From Corynebacterium dentalis (GTDB lineage Bacteria; Actinomycetota; Actinomycetes; Mycobacteriales; Mycobacteriaceae), in the NCBI RefSeq assembly GCF_900232865.1, contig NZ_OCTS01000004.1, forward strand, positions 62,001 through 126,000: 64,000 nucleotides of DNA, written 5' to 3'. Below are positions 8,730 to 15,866 of this stretch, piece by piece (position 1 is the stretch's first letter; each line of letters begins with the position of its first letter). The position numbers and the translations under genes were made by a program. The notes under the pieces are model-generated. The model did not search any database. It was not told where the DNA came from and saw nothing but the letters and a program-made list of their open reading frames with translations.

Positions 8730-9151
8730 TCTTTGTCTTCCTCAACTACCGGGGTGGCGGTGGACTGCAGGGAAATCTCATCATTGGCGTGCAGGAACTC
8801 ATGCAATCGCGACATGGAGGCGGCCTTGATATCCGGATCATCTAGGCTCCCGTTGACCAGACCGCTGAAGCCGTACAGGATGCGGTTGCCGCGGAATTCG
8901 GTGAGCTCCACGTCCTTCTCATCGCCCGGCTCAAAACGAATGGCCAGGCCCGCGGGGATGGCCAGGTGCATGCCCCAGGCCTTCTCCCGATCGAACTCCA
9001 AACCGGGGTTGACCTCAAAGAAGTGATAATGGCTACCTACCTGGATGGCGCGGTCGCCGGTGTTCTTCACCGTCATATGCTCCCGCGCCGCGCCCACATT
9101 GAGCTCAATTTCCCCGGGCTGCACGATGTACGCGCTGGATCCGCTGGACAT
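8726..9151 (-). CDS. ureB: Urease beta subunit
   Basis: The 141-residue protein has typical UreB sequence: [37 protein letters not shown] and later [15 protein letters not shown] hydrophilic C-terminal extension (after [12 protein letters not shown]) makes it longer than the minimal beta subunit of about 105 residues. It assembles with UreA and UreC into the trimeric apo-urease. ATG 9151 lies 15 bases after the stop of the His-tailed CbiX-like gene, which separates it from ureA; in most operons ureA and ureB are adjacent. Confidence 0.97.
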   Translation of the reverse strand: MSSGSSAYIVQPGEIELNVGAAREHMTVKNTGDRAIQVGSHYHFFEVNPGLEFDREKAWGMHLAIPAGLAIRFEPGDEKDVELTEFRGNRILYGFSGLVNGSLDDPDIKAASMSRLHEFLHANDEISLQSTATPVVEEDKE

Positions 9152-9166
9152 GGTTGACCTTCTTTT

Positions 9167-9994
9167 CTAATGAGTGTGAGGATGCGCGTGAGAGTGCGCG
9201 TGCGCGTGGCTGTGCGAGTGGGGATGAGGATGCGAATGCTCGTGTTGATGAGCGTGGCCATCTTCGTCTCCGTGCGAGTGTGCGAAGCCCGCCGCATGGT
9301 CGGCCAACAACCCGGCCGCGAGGCCATCATCGCCATGTTCGGCGGCGTGCTGCGCGTTTCGCGCGGACAAGTGAATGGCCGTGTGCAGAGCACGAGCACC
9401 GCAGAGATCAAAGCGTTGCTCCCCGTCTTCCCACAGGCCCAAGTCTGCTCGCGCGAGCTCCACCCGGGTTGCGCCCAGCTTGTCCAGCGTGTGCATCGTC
9501 TGCTCCAAGGTGGGGAAAACGTCCGCTTTTGTGGGGAGTTTTGCGTCGAAACACAAGGAGACCTGGATTTTCTCCGAGTACTGCTCCGCCAATCGCACGC
9601 GACGAAAAAGTTCTGCATCGGCAAAGGGATCCACCGCCTGTGCGACAAACGCTAAGGCATCGCTTCCCCGCTGCGTGGCAGCACGAATCCGCCTGCGCAG
9701 ATACGCGATGGTGTACGTGTCATTAAAGATTGGCGCGGCGAGTAGGAGCTGCGGCACGGAACCGGAAGACTTCAGCCACGTCAGAGTCTGGGCAACCTGG
9801 GTGATCGCTGTGAGATCGCGTCCCGTGCTCGCGGGAACGACCACAACCCGCGGACTCTGAGTGGCCTCAATTAGTTCGGTGAGCTCGCGGGTTGACGATG
9901 CCACCGGAAAACCTCCTTGTTCAGCGAGTTGCTTCCGCTGCGGGGCTTCCGCCGTGGCGAAGACAATGACCTGAGTATCCTCAGACATCCGCAT
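9167..9994 (-). CDS. CbiX/sirohydrochlorin chelatase-like protein with His-rich tail, inside the urease operon
   Basis: The 275-residue protein has two parts. Residues about 8-215 look like a two-lobed CbiX/SirB-type chelatase fold: VIVFATAEAP, RVVVVPASTG, then DALAFVAQAVDPFADAELF and LGATRVELARADLG, which occupy the places of LLVGHGSRDPEA and the closing strand. The catalytic GHG histidine is absent (A-Q-A), so ordinary chelatase activity is doubtful. The last 29 residues alternate His-x strictly, with 15 histidines, as in the nickel-storing tails of some UreE and HypB proteins. The start overlaps the ureA stop (TGATG) and the stop is 15 bases before ureB. ureE is missing from the cluster, so I infer a nickel-binding or delivery role. 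The family call is moderate; the tail and context are certain. Confidence 0.7.
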   Translation of the reverse strand: MRMSEDTQVIVFATAEAPQRKQLAEQGGFPVASSTRELTELIEATQSPRVVVVPASTGRDLTAITQVAQTLTWLKSSGSVPQLLLAAPIFNDTYTIAYLRRRIRAATQRGSDALAFVAQAVDPFADAELFRRVRLAEQYSEKIQVSLCFDAKLPTKADVFPTLEQTMHTLDKLGATRVELARADLGLWEDGEQRFDLCGARALHTAIHLSARNAQHAAEHGDDGLAAGLLADHAAGFAHSHGDEDGHAHQHEHSHPHPHSHSHAHAHSHAHPHTH

Positions 9995-10299
9995 CACACC
10001 CCGATCGGATCGTGGACACTAATTAGCTTGGTCCCGTCAGGGAATGTGGCCTCGACTTGCAAGAGACTTAGCCTCTCACGGACGCCCTCCATCACATCGT
10101 CTGGCCCCAACACTTGAGTGCCGATCTCCATGACATCTGCCACGCTTTTGCCGTCTCGTGCTGCTTCGATGCAGGCTTCAGAGATCAGCGCGGTAGCTTC
10201 TGGAACGTTGAGCTTGAGTCCGCGGTCTTTACGTCGCCGGCTCACCTCCGCCATCGTGAACACAAAGAGCTTGTCCATCTCACGGGGTGTCAATGACAT
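9994..10299 (-). CDS. ureA: Urease gamma subunit
   Basis: The 101-residue protein is a standard Ure[32 protein letters not shown], then [18 protein letters not shown] and a C-terminus ending THDPIGV-like (SVHDPIGV). It is the smallest structural subunit of apo-urease and the first gene of the leftward operon. Its stop overlaps the start of the His-tailed CbiX-like gene, so the two are translationally coupled. The operon promoter must lie in 10300-10444. Confidence 0.97.
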   Translation of the reverse strand: MSLTPREMDKLFVFTMAEVSRRRKDRGLKLNVPEATALISEACIEAARDGKSVADVMEIGTQVLGPDDVMEGVRERLSLLQVEATFPDGTKLISVHDPIGV

Positions 10300-10444
10300 G
10301 AATTTCTCCGACCTTTAGACACATACTGACGTTTGTAACTTAGTGTAAGCGCACCGAAATCAAGGTGTGTTTCCACTATATGAATTCTGTTTCTTTCCGT
10401 TGTACTGCCCGTTCCGGTGAGGCTCCACTAGTGTTGCCCCACGC
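10300..10444 (-). promoter_or_regulatory. Urease operon upstream region
   Basis: These 145 bases separate ureA from the corA stop. On the minus strand, possible promoter words are TTGATT and TACACT/TAAGTT, and GGAG stands shortly before the ureA ATG. A weak match to a CTAT-N6-ATAG AmtR-type nitrogen box (half-site ATAG near 10375) is visible but not convincing. Confidence 0.35.
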
Positions 10445-11512
10445 TCACATCCAATTGTTTTTCTTGAACAACAACCACAGTCCCACGGCGAAAATCGCCA
10501 TCATCCCCAATGCAAAGGGATAGCCCAGCGCCCAGTGCAGTTCCGGCATATCGTCAAAGTTCATTCCGTAGATTGCCGCGATGAGCGTCGGGGCAAAAAG
10601 GATTGCCGCCCATCCCGAAATCTTTTTCATCGCGTCGTTTTGTCGCTCCGAGACAAGCGTCGCGTTCACGTCGAGGATCTGCTGCATCGCTGCCCGGTAC
10701 TCCAGCACTTGGTTGTTCGCGAACGTCAGGTGGTCTGTCACGTCATCCAGGTAGGCCTTGAGCTGCTTCGACATCCCCCGATCTTCCATCTCGCGCCGCA
10801 ACCCCTGCATTACTTCCATCAGCGGGGTCGTGGCGTGCTGCATGTCGATGATTTCTTGACTTAGGTGGTAAATACGCTCGGCAACGGTCTGATCGCCGGA
10901 GAAGACTTGTCGTTCAATCTGTTCCTTGTCCACCGCAATGCCTCGCAACACGGGTAAGAAGCCGTCAACGATGGCGTCCAGAAATCGGTACACAATAACC
11001 TCCGGGCGCAGGTCGAGGTCGTCTTCCTTCCCCAACAGCACACGTTCCCATTCTTGTGGATTGACCAGTTGCCCTTCTTTGTCGACGCCATCACGGCCGT
11101 CAATCCAACGATTGTCTTGGCACAGGATGTTCAAGGACTGCGGGGTCACCACGAGGTGAAACTCGGAGAAGTCGACTTCCTCTGACTCATCGATATACCG
11201 GGTAGACCGCACGACGAGGAACAGCACGTCATCGTAGATCTCTAGCTTGGGGCGCTGCTCGCCCTGCAGAAGGTCTTCGATAAGCAGCGGGTGCAGTTTC
11301 CAGGTGTCCCCTAGTTCGAAGATATCCATCGTGGTGGGGCGGGGATAGACATTGACGACGATGCGGTTGTCCGCGTTTTGCACAAAGCGAAGGTCCTCTT
11401 GCGAATCTGGGCCGCCTACAGTTTCCACGGGACGTCCGCGGTCTAGGTAGCGCGTAAAGCGGATGGCATTGTTGCCATTGTCCGTGGACTGGGTTTGTGG
11501 CCTTTTTGTCAT
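10445..11512 (-). CDS. corA: CorA-family divalent cation channel
   Basis: The 355-residue protein has a long acidic cytoplasmic domain, a helix rich in charged residues, and two C-terminal membrane segments joined by the signature YGMNF, followed by a positively charged end (FKKNNW). CorA proteins admit Mg2+, and also Co2+ or Ni2+. ATG 11512 is chosen because homology starts just after it; the longer frame begins at TTG 11590 inside a terminator hairpin. It lies directly upstream of urease in the same orientation, 145 bases from ureA. This may be chance or may reflect nickel supply. Confidence 0.9.
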   Translation of the reverse strand: MTKRPQTQSTDNGNNAIRFTRYLDRGRPVETVGGPDSQEDLRFVQNADNRIVVNVYPRPTTMDIFELGDTWKLHPLLIEDLLQGEQRPKLEIYDDVLFLVVRSTRYIDESEEVDFSEFHLVVTPQSLNILCQDNRWIDGRDGVDKEGQLVNPQEWERVLLGKEDDLDLRPEVIVYRFLDAIVDGFLPVLRGIAVDKEQIERQVFSGDQTVAERIYHLSQEIIDMQHATTPLMEVMQGLRREMEDRGMSKQLKAYLDDVTDHLTFANNQVLEYRAAMQQILDVNATLVSERQNDAMKKISGWAAILFAPTLIAAIYGMNFDDMPELHWALGYPFALGMMAIFAVGLWLLFKKNNWM

Positions 11513-11568
11513 GCGGGGCACTTTCTGACTTCGCAAGAGATACGTGAAAAGGGGAAAGAAACTCGAAT

Positions 11569-11614
11569 AAAAAGAGCCATCGTCAACCAACAGAAGTTAG
11601 TTGACGATGGCTCT
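11569..11614 (-). terminator. Rho-independent terminator downstream of the sdh cluster
   Basis: AGAGCCATCGTCAAC (11573-11587) pairs perfectly with GTTGACGATGGCTCT (11600-11614). On the minus strand a T-rich stretch follows. It ends the leftward transcript of sdhCAB and the small membrane protein gene before corA. Confidence 0.85.
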
Positions 11615-11658
11615 CGCGCGTTAATGGAGGTGCCTGCGCGCCCAAGAGAGCGCGGGTA

Positions 11659-11979
11659 TCACATGATGCGGCCGGTACGTTCCTTGTACTCGCGGTAGTT
11701 CTTGCGTCCAACGTGAACCAAGATGAAACCGAGGAACAGGAGTCCAAAGCCCATAACTGCCCCGGCGATGGCAAAAACTTGCCCATCAGTGCGGTAGTCA
11801 TTCAGCATTGAGGACAGTCCCCACATCATGGTGCCGAGTCCAGCCATGGACGCCAAGATGAAGCCCATGCCGAGCCACGTGAGGGATCGCTGGAGGGAGG
11901 AGTGCGGCGCATCCAAGCTGGACGGCACGTAGCCCTCCTTGTAGAGGCGACCAATCTGGAGTTCTTGGGGAAGAGACAT
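11659..11979 (-). CDS. Small two-segment membrane protein downstream of sdhB
   Basis: This 106-residue protein of unknown function has a hydrophilic N-terminus of about 30 residues, two hydrophobic segments (about 33-54 and 67-90) and a basic tail (GRKNYREYKERTGR). AGGAGA stands 7 bases before ATG 11979, so expression is likely. It follows sdhB by 37 bases and precedes the strong terminator, so it is probably the last gene of the sdh transcript. It might assist the membrane-anchored complex, but no domain supports a specific role. Confidence 0.8.
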   Translation of the reverse strand: MSLPQELQIGRLYKEGYVPSSLDAPHSSLQRSLTWLGMGFILASMAGLGTMMWGLSSMLNDYRTDGQVFAIAGAVMGFGLLFLGFILVHVGRKNYREYKERTGRIM

Positions 11980-12016
11980 GACGTTTCTCCTACTTTCTAA
12001 ACAGTATGACTAAATT

Positions 12017-12766
12017 CTAGTCATCTTTGCCACGGAAAGCGGCACGGGTGCGTTCCTTAGTGATGGCTGCCACAGCGGTCAGGGGGATGCCGGCAGGGCA
12101 GACATCCGCACACTCGCCGTACAGGGAGCAGGAGCCGAAGGTCTGCTCTGCCTCGTCGACCATCTTGCGGGCGCGGCGTCCACGCTCCTCGCGGCCCAGT
12201 GGGGACAGCGTGAGATGAACCAGCTTTGCACCGGTGAACAGATGAGAAGCGCCGTTAGGGCAGGCTGCCACACATGCGCCGCAGCCGATACATGCAGCGT
12301 GATCCAGAGCGCGCTCTGCATCGGAGTGGTTAACCAGCAGGGAATCAGCATCCGGTGCGGTACCAGCCGCAACGGTGATGAAGCCACCCTTTTCCATCAC
12401 GCGATCCAGTGCGGAACGGTCCACGACCATGTCCTTGATCACTGGGTACGCAGCGGAGCGCAGTGGCTCCAGCTTGATGGTGTCGCCATCCTTGAAGGAC
12501 AGCAGGCGCTGCTGACACGCAGGCTTGTTCTTGTCTGGGCCGTGGGGACGGTCATTGACCATCAGGCCACAGGTGCCACAGATGCCTTCGCGACAGTCGG
12601 ATGCGAAAGCGAATGCTTCCTTGCCGTCCTCAACGAGGTTGTTGTTGACGTGATCCAACAGCTCCAGGATGGACATCTGCGGTTCAGCATCGTCAACATT
12701 GATGGATTCGAAGTGGCCTTCGGCGTGTGGGCCCGCCTGACGCCAGATTTCAAGATGCAGTTTCAT
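12017..12766 (-). CDS. sdhB: Succinate dehydrogenase iron-sulfur subunit
   Basis: The 249-residue protein carries the [2Fe-2S] motif CREGICGTCG near residue 60 and ferredoxin-type clusters CIGCGACVAACP and CSLYGECADVCP for the [4Fe-4S] and [3Fe-4S] centres. It passes electrons from SdhA to cytochrome b in SdhC. It resembles the Bacillus/actinobacterial type with a single cytochrome b subunit. Its ATG overlaps the sdhA stop, as expected for the operon order sdhC-sdhA-sdhB. Confidence 0.97.
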   Translation of the reverse strand: MKLHLEIWRQAGPHAEGHFESINVDDAEPQMSILELLDHVNNNLVEDGKEAFAFASDCREGICGTCGLMVNDRPHGPDKNKPACQQRLLSFKDGDTIKLEPLRSAAYPVIKDMVVDRSALDRVMEKGGFITVAAGTAPDADSLLVNHSDAERALDHAACIGCGACVAACPNGASHLFTGAKLVHLTLSPLGREERGRRARKMVDEAEQTFGSCSLYGECADVCPAGIPLTAVAAITKERTRAAFRGKDD

Positions 12767-14799
12767 TACTTGTAATTCCTTGTCATGAGCGGGATCTTGT
12801 CGAAGTACAGCGGCTCAGCGTGGCGGATGAACTTGTTTGGTCCATCTGGCTGCCATGCGGAGACGAAGCACCAGTTGTCATCGTCACGCTCTGCCTCGCC
12901 CTCTTCGGAGAGGTGATCGTCACGGTAGTGGGCACCACAGGACTCGTCGCGGTCCAGGGCGTCCACGCACATGAGCTCGCCCAGGTCCAGGTAGTCCGCA
13001 ACGCGGGTTGCGTACTCTAGGGTCTGGTTCATGTAGTCCACGTCGCCTGGGATGTGAACGTTGGCCCAGAAGTCCTCGCGCAGGGCGCGGATCTTCTCGA
13101 TGCCGTCCTTCATGTCCTCGACGTTACGAGACACACCACAGGAGAAGTACAGGATCTCGCCGAGCTGGCGGTGGTAGTACTCAGGTCCGTGTGGGTTATC
13201 GCCCTTGATGTTCATGATCTTGTCGAAGCGAGCACGTGCGCGCTGCAGTGCTTCCTGAGCCACTGGGGAGTCAGCCTCAGGGATGGACTCGCCTAGGCGT
13301 GGTGCCAGGTAGTTCGGGATCGTGAACGGCAGGGTGAACCAGCCTTCCACAGACGAGGACAGCAGCGAGTTTGCACCCAGGCGGTTTGCGCCGTGGTACA
13401 TCCAGGAAGCTTCGCCGGAGCAGAACAGACCCTGGATGGAGGTCATCTCGTTGAAGTCCGTCCACAGGCCACCCATGGTGTAGTGGCAGGTAGGGGCGAT
13501 ACGCATTGGGGTCTCGTAAGCAGACTCACCAATGGCCTCTTCGTACATCTGAATGAGGTTGGAGTAGCGCTCACGGATGGTGTCCTTGCCCAGGCGCTCG
13601 ATGGCGTCTCCCAGGTCCAGGTACACGGAGTTCTTCATTGGACCCACGCCGTAGCCAGCGTTGATCTGCTGCGCGTTTGCACGGGAAGCAATATCGCGAG
13701 GCACCAAGTTACCGAAGGCTGGGTAGCGACGCTCCAGGAAGTAGTCGCGCTCGTCCTCCGGAATGGAGTTCGGGTCGCGATCGTCATCCTTCTTCTTTGG
13801 GGTCCAGATGCGGCCATCGTTACGCAGCGACTCAGACATCAGGATCGTCTTGGACTGCCACGTGGAGTTCACGGGAAGGCCGGTTGGGTGGAACTGCACG
13901 AACGATGGGGATGCCATGAAAGCGCCCAGCTCGTATGCACGCATGAGAGCGGATGCATTGGAGTTCTTGGCCAGCGTGGACATGTGGTACACGTTGCCGT
14001 AACCGCCGGTGGCCAGCACAGTGGCGTGGCCGGTGTGAGCGGTGAGCTCGCCGGTGATCAGGTTGCGGGTGATAATGCCCTGGCACACGCCCTTGTCCAC
14101 GATCAGATCAACCAGATCAGAGTGGGTGAAGATTTCCACGTTGCCTGCACCGATCTGACGGTACAGAGCAGAGGTGGTGGCCAGCTGCAGCTGCTGACCG
14201 GTTTGTCCACGGGTGTAGTAGGTACGGGAGACCTGCACACCACCGAAGGAACGGGTAGCCAAGGTGCCGCCGTACTCGCGAGAGAACGGTGCGCCCACAG
14301 CGTTCATGTGGTCGATGACCTTAGAAGATTCCATGGCCAAGCGCCAGCAGTCGTTTTCGCGGCAGCGGTAATCGCCACCCTTGACGGTGTCCTTCGCGTG
14401 CAGGTAGGTGGAGTCATTATCCAGCTTCTTGCCGCGGGAGGAGTTCACGCCACCCTGGGCAGCAATCGAGTGCGCACGACGAGGGGAATCGTGGTAGGTG
14501 AAGACCTTGACGTCGTAACCCAACTCACCGAGAGCCGCAGCTGCAGCACCGCCGGCCAGGCCGGTACCCACGATGAGGATGGTGAACTTGGAACGGTTCA
14601 GTGGAGACACCATTCCGAAGTGCTCCTTGGCGTACTGCCACTGCTGATCCTGGGATACAGCGTGTGGAGCATTGTCCTTCAGCACGGAGCCGATTGCCAC
14701 GCCGGGCACGGCAGATTCCGGTGCGCTGAAAGCAGCCACTGCGTCATCGTAGTTGAAGTCCGCAGTCTGGTTGTGCGGATGATTGGTAATAGCGCTCAT
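12766..14799 (-). CDS. sdhA: Succinate dehydrogenase flavoprotein subunit
   Basis: The 677-residue protein has the FAD-binding dinucleotide motif VGTGLAGGAAAAALGELGY, the flavinylation region HSIAAQGGVN, and catalytic segments QFHPTGLP and the Arg/His-containing C-terminal half (HYTMGGLWTDFNE). It oxidises succinate to fumarate. GAAGGAGAT precedes ATG 14799 by 6 bases. Middle gene of sdhCAB; it ends in an overlap with sdhB. Confidence 0.97.
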   Translation of the reverse strand: MSAITNHPHNQTADFNYDDAVAAFSAPESAVPGVAIGSVLKDNAPHAVSQDQQWQYAKEHFGMVSPLNRSKFTILIVGTGLAGGAAAAALGELGYDVKVFTYHDSPRRAHSIAAQGGVNSSRGKKLDNDSTYLHAKDTVKGGDYRCRENDCWRLAMESSKVIDHMNAVGAPFSREYGGTLATRSFGGVQVSRTYYTRGQTGQQLQLATTSALYRQIGAGNVEIFTHSDLVDLIVDKGVCQGIITRNLITGELTAHTGHATVLATGGYGNVYHMSTLAKNSNASALMRAYELGAFMASPSFVQFHPTGLPVNSTWQSKTILMSESLRNDGRIWTPKKKDDDRDPNSIPEDERDYFLERRYPAFGNLVPRDIASRANAQQINAGYGVGPMKNSVYLDLGDAIERLGKDTIRERYSNLIQMYEEAIGESAYETPMRIAPTCHYTMGGLWTDFNEMTSIQGLFCSGEASWMYHGANRLGANSLLSSSVEGWFTLPFTIPNYLAPRLGESIPEADSPVAQEALQRARARFDKIMNIKGDNPHGPEYYHRQLGEILYFSCGVSRNVEDMKDGIEKIRALREDFWANVHIPGDVDYMNQTLEYATRVADYLDLGELMCVDALDRDESCGAHYRDDHLSEEGEAERDDDNWCFVSAWQPDGPNKFIRHAEPLYFDKIPLMTRNYK

Positions 14800-14825
14800 A
14801 TCTTTATCTCCTTCAGACTCGCGGT

Positions 14826-15614
14826 TTAGTGGCTTGCGCCAGGAACGAATGGAACCTGATCAACCCAACCAAACATCACTGCGAGAGGGATGGAGATGTT
14901 GCCGACCATGATGATCGCAGGCAACAGGTAGGAGATCCAGAGGATGACCTGACGGGTACGGTGGCCCGTCACGCCGAGGTCAGAGGAGGCGGTCCAAATA
15001 CCGTGGGACAGGTGCATGAACAGGATCACCATCGCGAGGATGTAGAAGATCGCCACGCCTGGACGGGAGAAGGACTCCACGAGGTTCTGGTAGGCGGCGT
15101 GCTGCCCATCCACTGCACCCTGGAACTCGCCAGCAGCAGCTGGAGAGACTCCCAGAGTCAGATCCAAGATGTGGAAGATGATGAACAGCAGCAGCACGAT
15201 GCCGGTGACCGGCATGGTACGTGCGGTAAAGGTGTTCCAACCACCGACCATGTTCTTGCGCTTGAAGCGACCGCGGGACTGGTGAGAGCGTCCCACCAGC
15301 GCGAATGCGCACCAGACGTGGAGCACGAGGCTCAGCAGCAGGACAATTCGAGCAATCCACAACAGGGACTCATGTGGCAAAAGTGGGTAGCCGAATTCGC
15401 GGAGGAAATCAGCGTACGCGTTGAATGATTCAGCGCCGGCATAGATCTTCAGATTGCCGAGCATGTGAACGAGGACAAACAGGCCGAAGATGATGCCAGT
15501 CACGGCCATCGTCAGCTTCATTGCCCAGGTAGGGAAGCCGGGCTTCTTGCGCAGCGGCTTAGTACTAATCTTTCCGTGAGAAATTGCCTCACGGTCGTCA
15601 TATTTAACAGTCAT
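14826..15614 (-). CDS. sdhC: Succinate dehydrogenase cytochrome b subunit
   Basis: The 262-residue membrane protein has about five hydrophobic segments and conserved haem-ligand histidines (LVHMLGNLK, HVWCAFALVGR, FHILDLT, HLSHGIWTAS). This is the single large anchor of type B succinate:menaquinone oxidoreductases. GGAGGT lies 4 bases before ATG 15614. First gene of the sdhCAB operon, with a GlxR-type site about 120 bases upstream. Confidence 0.95.
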   Translation of the reverse strand: MTVKYDDREAISHGKISTKPLRKKPGFPTWAMKLTMAVTGIIFGLFVLVHMLGNLKIYAGAESFNAYADFLREFGYPLLPHESLLWIARIVLLLSLVLHVWCAFALVGRSHQSRGRFKRKNMVGGWNTFTARTMPVTGIVLLLFIIFHILDLTLGVSPAAAGEFQGAVDGQHAAYQNLVESFSRPGVAIFYILAMVILFMHLSHGIWTASSDLGVTGHRTRQVILWISYLLPAIIMVGNISIPLAVMFGWVDQVPFVPGASH

Positions 15615-15733
15615 GGCACCTCCAGTGTCATCGCTACTTTAAGTGTTGGAGGGCATGGCTCACTAGTTCACTGAAGTTAACAATGGGCACATACACCCCG
15701 TTAAGGGGGAATTTTCCGGTCTCGTCACCAAAG

Positions 15734-15749
15734 TGTGAACCAGGTCACT
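15734..15749 (-). promoter_or_regulatory. GlxR (CRP-type) binding site upstream of sdhC
   Basis: TGTGAACCAGGTCACT matches the TGTGA-N6-TCACA consensus of the cAMP-responsive regulator GlxR at all but the last base. It lies 120-135 bases before sdhC. GlxR control of sdhCAB is known in C. glutamicum, and the cyclase gene cyaB is also in this window. Confidence 0.7.
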
Positions 15750-15784
15750 TGACAAACGGCATTTACGCAATAGTCACGTTGCGA

Positions 15785-15810
15785 AAAAGACGCCCCGAAG
15801 GGCGTCTTTT
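15785..15810 (-). terminator. Terminator after the GH65 phosphorylase gene
   Basis: AAAAGACGCCC (15785-15795), loop CGAA, GGGCGTCTTTT (15800-15810): a perfect 11-bp stem with T-runs on both strands. It ends the leftward GH65 transcript and would also insulate the sdhC promoter region. Confidence 0.9.
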
Positions 15811-15866
15811 CATACCTTTTATATGGGTATATATCTTCTTCGTCGATTACTGTTTCGACGCCAACC

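Noticed and set aside
9160-9270. Tandem DNA repeat (CAC-x) as a separate repeat element
   Set aside because: It is the coding sequence of the His-rich tail; synonymous variation shows it is kept as protein.
9170-9655. Plus-strand Val/Arg-rich frame opposite the His-rich tail
   Set aside because: A by-product of the alternating His-x codons on the other strand.
10360-10390. AmtR nitrogen-control box before ureA
   Set aside because: Only one half-site resembles the consensus; not enough to annotate as a site.
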